Shown here: piece after piece, positions 24,287-39,125 of the stretch
How positions within the stretch are numbered: the stretch's first letter is position 1
How the letters are laid out: the number at the start of each line of letters is the position of its first letter
Assembly (NCBI RefSeq): GCF_030247185.1
Contig: NC_080571.1
Span: 82,332,525 to 82,396,524, forward strand
Reading direction: 5' to 3'
DNA from: Malaya genurostris
Lineage: Eukaryota; Arthropoda; Insecta; Diptera; Culicidae
DNA length: 64,000 nt
The notes under the pieces: model-generated
Told to the model about the DNA's origin: nothing
What the model saw: the letters and a program-made list of their open reading frames with translations, nothing else
Databases searched by the model: none
Position numbers and translations under genes: made by a program

Positions 24287-24357
24287 TGTCGTTTTTGTTT
24301 TTAGCGCTAAACTGGTGTAGTGTAGAACCTTTTCTGCCCTGCACCGGTGTAGTGTTA
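24287..24357. repeat. Partial copy of the palindromic MITE
   Basis: GTCGTTTTTGTTTTTAGCGC leads into AACTGGTGTAGTG and CTGCACCGGTGTAGTG, matching the end structure of the element at 11760-12025. Only about 70 bp are present. Confidence 0.6.
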
Positions 24358-24407
24358 GTTTGTCTGGATGAAAAAAATAATCCGCCAGACATACCGTACG
24401 GCGATGC

Positions 24408-24630
24408 CAGAGATGCCAGATTAGCTTGTAAATCTTCGGATCTCTGAAATAAGCTACAGACATTTGTTTTAATTACAGAATTTTGAATGTTTTTCGCAGA
24501 CATTCGTCAAAATTGGCTTAATTGCCGAGGTCTTTTTTTCTCGCAAAACTAATTTCATGCATCATTATTTATATAGAACTTGAGTTCGAGGACTAGTTTT
24601 CGAGTTTGATAATTTTACCTAGCATCTCTG
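24408..24630. mobile_element. MITE of the CAGAGATGC family, copy 2
   Basis: Ends CAGAGATGCCAGA and, inverted, CAGAGATGCTAGG, the same termini as the element at 13704-14024. Immediately outside lie two near-identical 13-mers, CGTACGGCGATGC (24395-24407) and CGTACGCCGATGG (24631-24643). That is longer than the 8 bp expected of hAT, so part of this similarity may be coincidental. Confidence 0.65.
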
Positions 24631-24714
24631 CGTACGCCGATGGAATAACATATTGTTTTCCGGTAGATATAAAACCACCTATTTGTTTGTTAAAGTTTCA
24701 TGCAGATTAGGATT

Positions 24715-25170
24715 AAGTACACCCAAAGCTCCGTTTACGAACACTTTTCATACATTACCTTTTTTACATAACTCTTTTTACGAACCAAATCCAAATTAAC
24801 GTAAATAACGAATCTACTTCGTAAAAAAAGGTTTTGACATACATCGAAAGCGATTTCAGGCTCATTTATATTCCATAGTAACTACTACAATTTGGGTATT
24901 TTTGGAAAGGGTTCAGAGAGTAGATTCCATTTTTGGAAAGAATTGGATTTTTGGAAAGAATTGGATTTTAAAACGACGGGTATTTTTGGAAAGAATTGGA
25001 TTTTAAAACGACCACAAATATCTTTTTGTTTCTACCTACACACCAAATCTGTTCTGAAAATATCCATATTATGAGTATTTTCAAGGAATATAAAAAGACC
25101 GGAAGTGGCCATCTTGAATTCGGAACGATCACAAACATCGTTTCTATGGCACCACATCAAATCCTTTCCA
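24715..25170 (+). repeat. Interspersed repeat C, copy 1
   Basis: Begins TACACCCAAAGCTCCGTTTA, with TACGAACCAAATCC and CTACTTCGTAAAAAAAGG. Internally it has three tandem TTTTTGGAAAGAATTGGATT units (24928-25010). It ends in a block with ACCGGAAGTGGCCATCTTG. The start recurs inverted at 43690-43835 and again, in direct orientation, at 44010-44165. The ACCGGAAG block recurs at 43573 and 44250. Confidence 0.65.
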
Positions 25171-25289
25171 AGCCAGAATTCTCGATCAAGCAAACAGAAC
25201 TAATGCTTTACAAATATTGGAAATGTGCCATATTTTTACTGACAGTTCAACCGTTAACTCCAGGACCGACACGCATAATTTAAATGCTC

Positions 25290-25633
25290 TATTAGGTTTT
25301 TTACCGTCACTGCTAACCTCAATCGGATGAACACATTTTGACAGTTCTGCAGTACTGTTTGTAAACAGAAATTTCTTTTGTTTGTTTATTGACAAATTGG
25401 ATCAGACCATTTACGGTCCGTATCGCCTAAATAAAGTGTTAAAACATTTGTTCACGATTGAATACGGTTCGTTTTTGATATTTATTAAATAAAAGTGACT
25501 AGTTGCAAAGTGTAAAGATGATTGTTTTAGATGTGCTCTTCGATTTTTGTTTAAGCTTGCTTGTAAACAGTACCGCTGAACTGTCAAGGATGAATACTTG
25601 TTCATTTGTTTCGTCACGATAAAAAACCTAATA
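25290..25633. mobile_element. MITE with about 75-bp terminal inverted repeats
   Basis: Both ends begin TATTAGGTTTTTTA and share, after a short gap, TTGACAGTTC and GTACTGTTTGTAAAC (left 25338-25366, right 25561-25590 inverted). The 344 bp contain no transposase. Non-autonomous DNA element of unknown superfamily. Confidence 0.75.
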
Positions 25634-27300
25634 CTTCGGTCTGTTGCTCTCTCTCACACATTAAGGGCTGAGGCCAGTAGGTAAAGCCACGTGGCTCGCT
25701 GTGCGTATTACATTTCTCTCCATGCTCTCTCGCAAATGTGCAAAATGAATCTCGATGTGGCCGGGTGGCCAAGAAAGTTTTGATATTTTCGAATACAAGT
25801 TTGACTACATCACATAAAATCCAAGGAAACTGCCGTCAGTGTTGGTGATTGCCGAAAATTTGACAGAAGCTGCTATATTGCTATCTATATTGTATACAAC
25901 ATTTTCAATCCGGTAGAAGATGCTACAAAAACTCGAGTCTCTCAATACATGAACCGCGAGAGAATTTTTCTACATTACTTCGCTGTACTTCATACTCAGA
26001 GTATTTCACGGCCCTTAAAAAATTTACAGTCTGATAATGATCGTAGCTGTGGGGAATTTCCCAAGAGAGAATCGCAAGTTGACAATTATCGCAGAAAATC
26101 GAATCGATGATTTAACTTGATGATTCTCGTACTAGGTTGCAATATTTCAAAACCCTGGTGTGGAGCATTTACAGACATTTTCATAGACACAACTTATACA
26201 AAGGTTATATGCACATAGTTAGAATAAGCGGCAATAGTAAAATGATTCTATCGCAATTATCAACTGCCTGTATAGAATCAGATCGCGAAACGAGAATAAG
26301 CGACCGTTTGTTGCTTCAGAGAGGATCCCCACAGTAGCGTGCTAACCTTTGATTCTTAGAAATGTCATCGAGAGAAATTCGCTCTCGCACTGTTGTCGAT
26401 TCTATGTTAAATGAACCATGCCGGTTTTTTGTTGTTTCTATGATATTCGTCAGTCCATGATGGCACTGATTTAATCGTGTGTCGAGTTGCGAGTGAGCGT
26501 TCTTTGATACGATAAAAGCCATTCTTGACTGCCGCTTGTTTGACACCTTTCTGAGCCGATTTTATTTCTCTCTCATGTTTCGTAACGTTACTAGGGTACT
26601 AAAATGGCGCCGCCATAGAAATGGACTTACCATTACAAAAATAACTTTCACTTAATTTTTATCGCGACAACATATATGTTTTTATGCACAAATCGCATCT
26701 AAATTAAATTATCTAGACATTGTCAAGATAGATTTTTGATCCATGCTTTTGAAGGCGAGATATTCAATGAACAAGTTGAAAAACGGTGTTTTCAGCTATT
26801 CAATTCTTCCGTCAGAAAAAAGACTTTCCCGACCGCTAAAATCAAACAATTATTCTGAAATTTTCACAGAATAATCTAAACTAATTTTCTAAGAGATTGT
26901 CAGTTGGGTTTTTTGATATTCGTCATCGTTTCTGAGAAAATCAGATTTGAAGCGTGAAAATAGCCCTTTAATACGCCCTAAAACAAACTGGCCGCAGCCC
27001 TTAAGTGTCCATCTCGCCTTCTTCTATTTACATTTCTCCTCCGATTACGCTGTCTACTGTCTTCCATATTCGCTTGCAATATTTCAGTGCTCAATCGAAG
27101 TCGATGTGCGTGGGAAGTGCTTGTGTAAGTTATTGGCAAGATAAATAATTCGAATTGAAATTCGTGAAATTTTTTGTGTTTTAAGTGTAGAGTAGCCGTA
27201 TTTCAACCAACTATTTTAAATGCTACACCATACTTGAACAAAAATAGTAGTAGTCGTATTTTGTGAAAAATTTTTGAGACTAAATAATTCATAAAATTAC
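25634..27300. other. Unassigned intergenic sequence
   Basis: No domain-bearing frame. TTTCAGTGCTC near 27083 followed by a good donor-like GTAAGT at 27124 could mark a short non-coding exon, but this is speculative. Confidence 0.3.
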
Positions 27301-27305
27301 AGTTG

Positions 27306-27337
27306 CCCTGAAGATGAAGGTGTAACCTTCGAAACGT
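27306..27337 (+). ncRNA. Hammerhead-like core motif (weak)
   Basis: CTGAAGA (fits CUGANGA), one extra T, a perfect 6-bp stem GAAGGT/ACCTTC with a 3-nt loop, then GAAAC. This order is the conserved core of hammerhead ribozymes, which occur in several retroelements. I could not identify a convincing stem III or cleavage triplet, so activity is doubtful. Confidence 0.25.
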
Positions 27338-27730
27338 TGGCCTTTAAGGTGACCGTGGACAGAAGCCAAGGGAAATAAATGTAAAAGTATTGGTAAAACA
27401 ATACTTTTTCATATAGTAATAGTATTTGTTAGTATAGAAGAATGAAATAATAATATTTGTGTGCTGAAAGGAATACAGTTGCAAGAACAAAATGTAAACA
27501 TTGAAACTATTCAAATCACCTAGCAGAACAGAGTGGACTTATCTCATCTTCATGCTCATTCTGGGGTTACCAAATTGCAATCATACAACCAAAAGAATAT
27601 AATGATTGTGCCAAGGAAGATAGTTGACTATTTGCCTTCGTTTGGTTCTAGGCATTTTTCTTACTTTACAAAGTAAAAAAGTAGCTTTTACATTGATGGA
27701 TTAAGTATAGTAACACAACACGAAATTAGA
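27338..27730. other. Unassigned sequence
   Basis: AT-rich, without a recognisable feature. Confidence 0.35.
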
Positions 27731-28213
27731 TCAAACTCTGTTGCAATGGCTTTTTGTATTAATTTTAATTTTAGAATATGAAGCTCGCATATTCATAAAA
27801 TACAAACTAACAAATTCTGCATTTTCCATTTTGTCGAAAACTTCATCGTTTTCGGATAGCGAAGCAACCTCACCCAGGGAACACTCAAGTGGTACTTGAC
27901 GAGAGGGCTTGATGATAAATCGGCTTGTTGCTCTGAAAAGATTTATCATGCAAATTTGAAGATATAATTTCATATATTAACGAAAATGTTTTAGAACTTT
28001 ACCCATTGATACCAAATTATTGAATCCAGTACAGTTTCTAAATTCTGTGGTATTGTTTTGAACTGGTACTTCTAGCAGTTCTTTCACTGTTTGAACTGAT
28101 GAGTCCCGCACATACTCACTACCCAAAATACACTCTATCAACGTATTTCATCTATTTTCCTATTGATTTTTGCGAATGAGCACTGCTTTCTTTTTCTTAG
28201 ATGGACGAGGCAT
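27731..28213 (-). pseudogene. Unrecognised small split gene with two in-frame stops
   Basis: Minus strand. ATG at 28213 (context AAAATGCC) starts MPRPSKKKKAVLIRKNQ, a basic N-terminus. In the same frame come TAG (28162-28160) and, four codons on, TGA (28150-28148). Then 48 open codons (IECILGSEYVRDSSVQTVK ...) reach a consensus donor G|GTAAAG at 28002. The intron is 72 bp (28002-27931), ends in TTTTCAGAG, and joins in phase to an exon open for 66 codons (ATSRFIIKPSRQVPLECSLG, then ENDEVFDKMENAEFV) ending in TGA at 27731. Frame continuity across a normal insect intron argues for a real coding past. Both stops are one transition from sense codons, so this is either a young pseudogene or a variant allele. 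I do not recognise the protein; there is no membrane segment or known domain. Confidence 0.5.
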
Positions 28214-30136
28214 TTTGAAAAGATTGCAATACTTGAACTGTTTGTTTATTTTTTGCATTCCATAGCGACGGTAAATAAGACAACAGGGTTGCGGATAACT
28301 AGGAGGGGAAGCAGTGTTTGAAATGAAAATTAGGCAAATGTTATCGTTTTTTTTTAATATTGAAATTTCAGATGGTGACGTACGAAAGTAGTTTTGATCC
28401 GTAATTTTAACTATATCAATGTGCGACTAATTAAAAATATTGCCATTTTCAGTTTATTGCAAGGTTTTTTTTTCTTTAATTATGTATGGCATCACTGCCA
28501 AAATAAAAGGGTGGTATTACCATTACTAAAGCAGGCCGACAAACTTTTTATCGTGGATTTTTGGAAAATTTTCAAAACCAGAACTGTGAGTTATTCAAAA
28601 GTTTTATAATAAAATGTTTATATCAGATGATAAGTTTACCGGTGAAGAACAACTCGAAAGAGTTTCATAAAGCTTACTTATGTCACAGAGCTATAATCAG
28701 CAGTTGAAATCTTGAGGTGAGTGAAAATTAATAACATTCTAAGAAGAAACCTTCTAATAAAGGTCCGAAAAAGTTTTGCACAAATCATTCTTCAGAGTTG
28801 ATAGTTTATCATAAACATATATCAATACGATGAGTGATTATGTCACCAAACTGCAGTAGCATTTCTTCGCAATATATTTGCCCCTACGCGTAGAAAACAT
28901 GTGTTTCATGGTATGTTTACATCAAGAGCAGGGCAAAATAGCGGAGGGTGGAGTGGGAGGAAAGGCGGTTTCTTGGTTGCCATTTGTGGCTCGCTTCCGT
29001 GGTCACCTTAATGAAAAATAAATGTTTTGACGAGAAACCAATTGACCAAAAAGCCATCCCTTCATTTGAAACCAGAGCTAATAAAAGTCAATTTCAATGA
29101 CTCAAAATAGACGTAAATGACGAAAAATTACTGTCACTCTCAGCTTCGCTTGCAAACTATGAGAACGAAATCCATGTCCAGTCAATGACATAAGCGTGAG
29201 AGTAGTTTCAAAATCGTGATGTTTCTTTCATTTGGCCTTTCAGTCATTTGCTGTTTTCAGTGAAAACCCGATAGTATGAAGTGTCGATATTCAACCGAAG
29301 TTGTGAGATTCTAAAATGACAGAAAACGGTTTCACAATAACTTTTACCTGTTGGTGCTCGAATTTGTAGCAGTTTCGGTTTCCAAAAAGGTTCTGGGATG
29401 TAATTACTTCAATTTGTCATATTTTAGTCATGAAAGAATAAGAATTGAAATTTTGCTGATGCTCCCTGAAGACATTAGTTTGGTTTCGTCTTGTCATAGA
29501 GGAAAAAGTGACGTTGGCAATTATTCTCTCTCATTTTTTCAATGAGAAACGAAAATGCTTCGTCTCTCTTCGTTTGTTCTGGTGTCGGTCATTTACGAAT
29601 GAGACAGTAAAATGTTGAGAATGAGGCTGTTGAATTGGATTCTTTCATTGAGAATGCGCGACAATTTTAAGCTCTGTTTGAAGCAACATTAATTGGTCGC
29701 ACCCGCATCAAATAAATTTAACAACAATGGCGCTAAGTGAAACAACAGAACAACGCTTCCTTCTACAACAGCTTTCCTTTATCACACTGCAGATTGTACA
29801 AAAGTTATGCTCACTCACACAGTAGACAAATTATGTGCACAACTCAGCCGAAAGAATTTTCTTCACCGATGCAAAAAATTCTCACTCTACCCAACACACA
29901 TACAGAACACATTTCGATGTTTAAATGGATTATTGGAGGACGCCAGCCCGTTCCGAGGTAGACTGCAGAAGACAACTAGACCGTTTCGAATGAACAATAC
30001 TCAACATAGGAGTTAGGGACAGCTATCACAAAATTAAAAAGGCTTGAAAAATCAAAAGCAGTTCTTACCAGCCAAATTACACAGGTAACCCGACCGTATA
30101 TTTACATTTCCTTTTTCAATACACAAGAGGCTTGAG
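28214..30136. other. Unassigned intergenic sequence
   Basis: No gene recognised. Overlapping short frames at 29737-30016 are rich in basic residues but carry no clear domain. The rest is AT-rich. Confidence 0.3.
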
Positions 30137-30490
30137 GGTGAAGCCAGAGTGGGCGCGACACGCGACGCGAAGCAATGCGATACGAACATTAAAGGATCTA
30201 AATTTCGTTCATTTGTTTCCAACCAAAGGGTGAAGCCAGAGAGAAAGCGACAAGCGACGCGATGCGAAACTTGTCAGATTGCACGAAGTCGCGCGGCAGA
30301 GCTCCGTCCACTCAAGTTCAGCAAAATAATGACAAGTATATCAGAGTGATCGGTCTGTAGTCGCTTCGCAACGCATCGAGTTCACTCTGAAATACATGTC
30401 ATTTTTCTGCTAAACTTGACTCCGTGCGATCTGTCAAGTTTCGTATCACTTTGCTTCGCGTCGCTTGTCGCTTTCTCTCTGGCTTCATCC
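30137..30490. mobile_element. Fold-back MITE with 117-bp arms
   Basis: Arms 30229-30346 and 30374-30490 are inverted copies; each outer end reads ATGAAGCCAGAG or GTGAAGCCAGAG followed by AGAAAGCGACAAGCGACGCG. The CpG-rich arms stand out from the AT-rich flanks. The terminal 40-odd bases are also present once more just outside (30137-30180, GTGAAGCCAGAG then CGACACGCGACGCGAAGC), as if the end had been duplicated. Confidence 0.8.
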
Positions 30491-32259
30491 TAGGTCTTAG
30501 AACATATTTTGTTTTCAAGGTCAATTGTGACAGATATTGTCAAAAAAAACTACAAGGATCAGCCCCATGGGGTTGTTCGAGCCATTGATGTGGAACAAGG
30601 CAACCAAAATTTCTAATGATCTACAATCAAACAGTTTAATCAATCGTCACACTTTTGAATCCACAGTTGCTTAGATTGATCTTGATTAGGAATCAACACC
30701 GAACATTGTTTGTTTTATAGCCGACGAAATTACACCAATACCCCAAATGTATGCAACTATAACTTTGTACATACGTGCGATATGATTTCGATATTCAAGC
30801 TTCTCTTCGCCAAGCTTGTGTTCAAGTTATTTATGCAAGCAGTTATTTTTATAACGTTGAGTTTCTCTACCATTCCGCGATTAACTTTTCCTCATTATCA
30901 ATCGAGTTAATCTTCTATAAATTCGTAATTAATCTTAAGCACTCAAAATTTACCCTGGGAAGTTGTCAATTTCTCAAGCGAAACGACATAACATGGAATT
31001 TCATCCGAGCTTGCATGACACAAGAGCAGAGCATACCAATTAAAGCTTCAAATCGTTTTATGGCATTTTTTGTCTTGCTGTTTAGCAACAACCTACCTTT
31101 GGCATGCTACGTGTAGGACTGAAACGTTAGCTATAATTTCGCTTCTATTTATAAATTCGCGTGCTTTCAACAGCTTCGCTTTTGCATAGATTGACCAATC
31201 AGAGCGATGCTTTCCCTTTGATATATCGTTTACTCCTTCAAAACCGTCGTCTATGGCAGGGAAATCCGGTATGCCGGAGATTTTTAGTAGACCAAACAGG
31301 ACACTGCTCGCTACTAATCAAAATTTCAATCATTTATAATTAAAAATACGCGGCTTGATACATTCAAATCGAATCTTAGAAATATTTCCAATCAAATAAT
31401 GAAATAATATTAATAACTAGCTAACCCCTCGAACTTCGTCTCGCCCAAAAATTTGTTCGAATTTATGTTTTCGTACATAAGAATTGTAAAACGACTAAGT
31501 GGTTAACGTTTCTCTCCATTATTTTGCTGGTTACTCAACCTACAATCAACGGAATTTGACACACATTTGCTTTAGCCCGACAAAAAACATCACAAAAAAT
31601 TAATGTGAAAATGTGATACGCGTATTTTAGAGCTCTAACAAAGTGAATATTTTTCAGGCGCTGTGGAACTTTTGGTTGCTTAGAGAGACGACGCTTAAAT
31701 TTTAATTTGGTATTGATCTTACCAATTTAAAAAGTAAACTTCTCAGAACATGAAATCTAAAATTTCAGTCTCAATCCATCATCTTGAACATTGATCTAAT
31801 TGCCACTTATTATGTGCGCTTAGTGTAATCTAATTCATTCGAAAGCAAAATGAAAGGAAATACTCTTAGTTTGACTTTAGAGCTTCTACAGCTCATCACA
31901 CACAATCCTTTAACTGGTAAACGAAATCCCATATCGATTTTCGCCAATTTTGAGTTAGCTTTAGGAATGCAATCTATCCTCAATATACTCTCAGAAATTG
32001 CAATAAAAGTGCAATTCAGTGCAAATTTCAATAATTTTATTTGTTGCAATATTAGAATAGCAAAGGTGTATTACCGATATTTCATGTAATAATATCATGA
32101 TTTAGCATTAGGTAGCACAATTAATCAGAATAATTAGAAATTAAATTTTGATCGTCTTTTTCTCGACATGCCGATTTTACATATGGGACTGATATGCAAG
32201 TATAGGCAGTACAGCAATCATACAATCATATGGATTCCGCCATTAATTCATTTATATCG
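30491..32259. other. Unassigned intergenic sequence
   Basis: AT-rich. No recognisable gene or repeat; frames on both strands (for example 30775-31116, 31810-32089) lack domains. Confidence 0.3.
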
Positions 32260-32508
32260 TACACGTATAAAAATCTATTCCCAGAACCATGATTAAAATT
32301 CATGAAATCATGAATCATGTCTATCATAGATAATAATTCATGATTTCATGATTACAATCGTGTTGATTTATATCATGAACAATAACATACCTTTAATGAA
32401 AATTTTCATGATATCAATCATTTTGCTCATGAAATTTCAAAAGAAGACATGGTTCATGATTTCATGATTAAAAAATCATGGTACCGGCAATAGGTTTTTA
32501 CCCTTGTA
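32260..32508. mobile_element. MITE filled with TTCATGATTTCATGATT words
   Basis: Terminal inverted repeats of about 32 bp: left TACACGTATAAAAATCTATT, right inverted TACAAGGGTAAAAACCTATT, each continuing to ACCATG. The 249-bp interior consists largely of self-complementary ATCATGAAAT/ATTTCATGAT words, so most of the element can pair with itself. Confidence 0.7.
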
Positions 32509-34079
32509 TTCACTTGATTCTAAACCTAACCCAGTTTCCACCCCAACTTTTGTGAAACCGTTTGTTTAAAGTCAGTGTCGAACCTAGTTTCTACGTTGTT
32601 AAACTGAAAATCGAGTCAGTTTCGAACCTGGTTTTTATATCAGGTTTGCTCAAACTCCTGTTGCTAATTGCGGACCTAACAAAGTTTCGTGAAAAGTGTC
32701 TGTATGATGATACGACCTTGGGTCAGTTAAAACGGTCATGTGCATTCCGCCATCCGGTAATTTTTCAAGCAATAATTTCGTTACCTTATTAAGCACGTGG
32801 ATTGAAATGACAAATCGCATGGATCATGTATGCATGTGAAATCTCCACACGAAACTACTCGTTGCGCGCCAAACGATTTTTTCAACGATCTAGTATTCTT
32901 TTCTTCGACGACCAAACACTTATGCAACTCGTTGCGCGCCAAACATCAATCGTAGATCTAGGCAGGATTTTTTAAAACTTTTTTGATAAGTAAAGTTTGG
33001 TTTTTCAGAGTGTCACGTTTTTCCATAGGGATAACTGTCATTCTGATTATCCAATTGTCAAAGCCATTCCTGATGTTTTGTTAATTATTCTTTGACAATT
33101 CGTCATGGATAGGTTTACACCAGAACAACGCTTTCTTTCACAATGAGAATGGAGCAAACGTCACAGTGAATGGGTCACAAAAATTTAACCGATCGAGACG
33201 CGGAGAGCCGCGGTGTTTGGAGTTTTCAATTGTTTCTGGATGGTTGACGTAATATTTACATTCAACCGCTCCCAAGGAATATAATTCATCGGCGTCAAAT
33301 CACTGCTTATCGGAGGCTCACCATTTTATATTAAACCGTTTTCATTGCATTTTTAGATTCGAAATTATAAAGTTTTATGTCTGATTTTTCAGTATTTTGA
33401 CAATCATCCCTATTCTGTACGTTGATCGATTCGAAATATTCCGATAGAATGTGCAATTTCCATTCTGTATTCCGTTCGAGTTGGGTATGAACTCGAAAAT
33501 CATTCGTTCGAGATGTTAAATTTTCGAGCATTACTCGATCGACTTGCGTACGTGTTATTTCTGTTCGGTTTAGAATCGTTCTAATTTGTTTATACAAGTG
33601 TGACGGTTTTGATTACTAAGAAATGAATAATATAAATAATAGAGAACGTGTAAGTAGTGTTGACAGCTTTGATGGTTAGAATGCAAATTTCGAACTCGAA
33701 CGAAAGTGTAGATTCGTTCGTATCACAAATCCGTCGGACTGCAGAATCGGGGTGAATATCTTTAGCAATTTTCCTTGTAAACAAAATATTTTTTGAGACT
33801 TAGATTTCACACGGTAGTAGCTATTCAACAAGACATTGAAATCCCTTTATTTTAACGGAGATATTGATATTTTCTGTGTGAGCGTCGCTTTTCCCGACTT
33901 TTCGACTTTGTTTTAGACAGAATTTTGAATTCAAAACAAATCCATATTTATATTGATTTTAACAGTTTACAGCAATAACTGCTGAAAGACCATGGCACCT
34001 ATATTCAATTCGAATCAATGCGCCGAGATCAGAAAATGTATGTAACTTAATTTTCCAAAGATGGCTTTACCATTTTCTA
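32509..34079. other. Unassigned intergenic sequence
   Basis: No gene recognised. A direct duplication CAACTCGTTGCGCGCCAAAC-like occurs near 32860-32944. ATTCTGTATTCCGTTCG words near 33410-33480 are not part of any feature seen. Confidence 0.3.
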
Positions 34080-34600
34080 CAAACTTAAATTCATATGAAA
34101 AGCCCTAAGCTCTCCCATACAAGGTTCTTGAATTCTATTTGGATCGGACTTCTGGTTCCGGAGCTACATGTGTAAAGTATGTGTAAAGAAATGAAAGCAA
34201 TGGCACTCATTTTTATCGTAGATTACTGAACCGATTTCCTCCATCTAAGATTCAAATGAAAGGTCTTAAGATATTATAAAAACTTCCTGTTTTTTATCAG
34301 ATCAGACATCCGGTTCAGGAGATACAGGGTGATTATGGAAAAAAATTCAATTTTACATAAATTTATCGAGTTTGGAAATTTTGATAGTCGATGACCAAAT
34401 AAATTTATTTCAGTGTTACCGGTATTCGGGTTCCGTTCACGGAAAGTATCCAAAACTTTTATTTGGAGCGCACTTCGATTTTGGAATACAAGGGTGATGA
34501 ATTTTTGAAATTCAATCCATCATAGAAGCTGACGTCGTCAAATATCCTAAGAATTCTACAGAGTTGGGTTCAATACTATTCAAATCGTTCGTCATGTTAA
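34080..34600 (+). repeat. Interspersed repeat M, copy with tandem internal units
   Basis: Degenerate units of roughly 180 bp, each with an AACCGATTT or equivalent, GATTCAAATGAAAGGTCTTA and ACTTCYGGTTCCGGAG-type block followed by ACAGGGTGAT. Further units lie at 37560-38170 and 38690-39065. This looks like a very abundant mosquito-type repeat; no coding content. Confidence 0.7.
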
Positions 34601-34830
34601 ATCAATACCAAAGTAGGTTTCTCTTTAATAAAAAAAAATAACGTATAGAATTCACTCAGACTTTGAAAAAACAATTCGACACTCGACGTGTGTCTGTATG
34701 TGTGCACAGAACATACAGGCATAGATCTCAGGAGAATACGTACGCTCTTTGTTTAATAGACATTTTCATTCTTTCGATTTCCGTCCATCCGTTCTTACGT
34801 GATGCGCTTAGAAAGAATGATCTCTGCATT

Positions 34831-37560
<2,730 letters not shown>

Positions 37561-38170
37561 ATCTGCTTCAGAATTGTGGAACAGAATTAAATTCAAAAGT
37601 CATTTGAATGTGACTTCCGGTTCCGGAGTTATATGGTAATATGTGAAAATTTAAGAAAAATTTTACACTCAATTATCTCTAGAACAACTCAACCGATTTT
37701 TGCAAACTAAGATTCAAATGAAAGGTCTTATAATAGCCTAAAAATTTGTGGAACATTTTATCAGGATCCTACTTCCGATTTCGGAACTAAAGCGTGATAA
37801 TTGAAAAATTACCAATTTTATTAGTATTTTTCCACGAACTTTGGTTTAAAACAGGTACAAATCCCATAAAACTTTCTGATAAATTCTTCTAGTTTGCAGA
37901 GCTTGTTAGTTTGTGGGCATGAAAACTTAATTCGGCACTACTGGTCCCCTCTTTTCCGGTTCCGATAGCACCGAAAGTGGAGAAGAAAAACTCCTAAAAC
38001 TAAATTCACTTCGATTTCTCTGCGATGCTTGAACCGATTTTCACAAATCCTGATTTGAATTAAAGTTCATACTGTCTTTAAAGCTACTGTGAAATGTCAT
38101 CCGGATCCGACTTCCGGCTCCGCAGTTACAGGGCGATGAGTGTCGAAATTTTCAAATCGCCATATAGAGT
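37561..38170 (+). repeat. Interspersed repeat M, further units
   Basis: Three degenerate units recognised by GACTTCCGGTTCCGGAGTTA at 37611, CTACTTCCGATTTCGGAAC at 37770 and GACTTCCGGCTCCGCAGTTA at 38108, with AGATTCAAATGAAAGGTCTT at 37709. It runs into the trinucleotide tract. Confidence 0.7.
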
Positions 38171-38216
38171 GACAATATGTACAACACCGAAAGAAGAAGA
38201 AAACACAAAGCGAACA

Positions 38217-38500
<284 letters not shown>

Positions 38501-38689
38501 TATCATGATAATTCTTTTACATGTTTTATGCTGTTTAGCTTGACTTACATATGCAGAAGTAACAAAAACGCAGGTTCGTTTCGTTTGTTAGATTTCGTTT
38601 AATTGGTTTAATCGAAATAGAGTATGAGATAGTAAGTATAGGTTTAACTACGTTCAAATCTGTTTCAATTTGTAGGTCATATTTGTTGA

Positions 38690-39065
38690 TAGTAAACGAA
38701 CCAACTTCGGCTATTCCGTTTATTCGAATCCGGTTTCGGAAGAATTGGAAAAGTGTGATCAAAAATTGCAAAAAGGATCTCACTCACTTTTCTTGGAGAT
38801 GGCCAAATCGATTTCCACAAACTTCAAAAGAAAAGTCTTACAGTTTCATACGGAATTCCTTAATTTGTTGTGGATACTACTTTCGGTTCCGGAACTACAG
38901 GGTAAACAGATTTTATAGAGTTTGTTAGATTAGGTTCGAACAAACTTTCCTATTTCTATTCGATAAACAGTTGTTTTTGCGAATTTCACGGTTATATTTA
39001 TGATGTAATGAGTAATATGAGAAAGGCATCATTACACCACTAGGTGGATTGAAATAGGTTTTTAA
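38690..39065 (+). repeat. Interspersed repeat M, 3' end
   Basis: Contains TCGGTTCCGGAACTACAGGG and ends with GGCATCATTACACCACTAGG and TGGATTGAAATAGG, the same 3' border as at 15441 and 22692. Confidence 0.7.
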
Positions 39066-39125
39066 ATATCATTTCTCCATTCTAAAAGTTTGAAAAATTT
39101 TATACTGGATTTCAGCTACAACATA

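Noticed and set aside
29737..30016. Possible fragment of a Penelope-like or other retroelement protein
   Set aside because: A few basic/aromatic words look suggestive (NFLHRCKKFSLYPTHIQ) but no catalytic motif is present, and two frames overlap equally well.
31810..32089. Overlapping 79-codon frames on opposite strands
   Set aside because: Mutual shadows in AT-rich DNA, with no homology recognised and no splice or promoter support.
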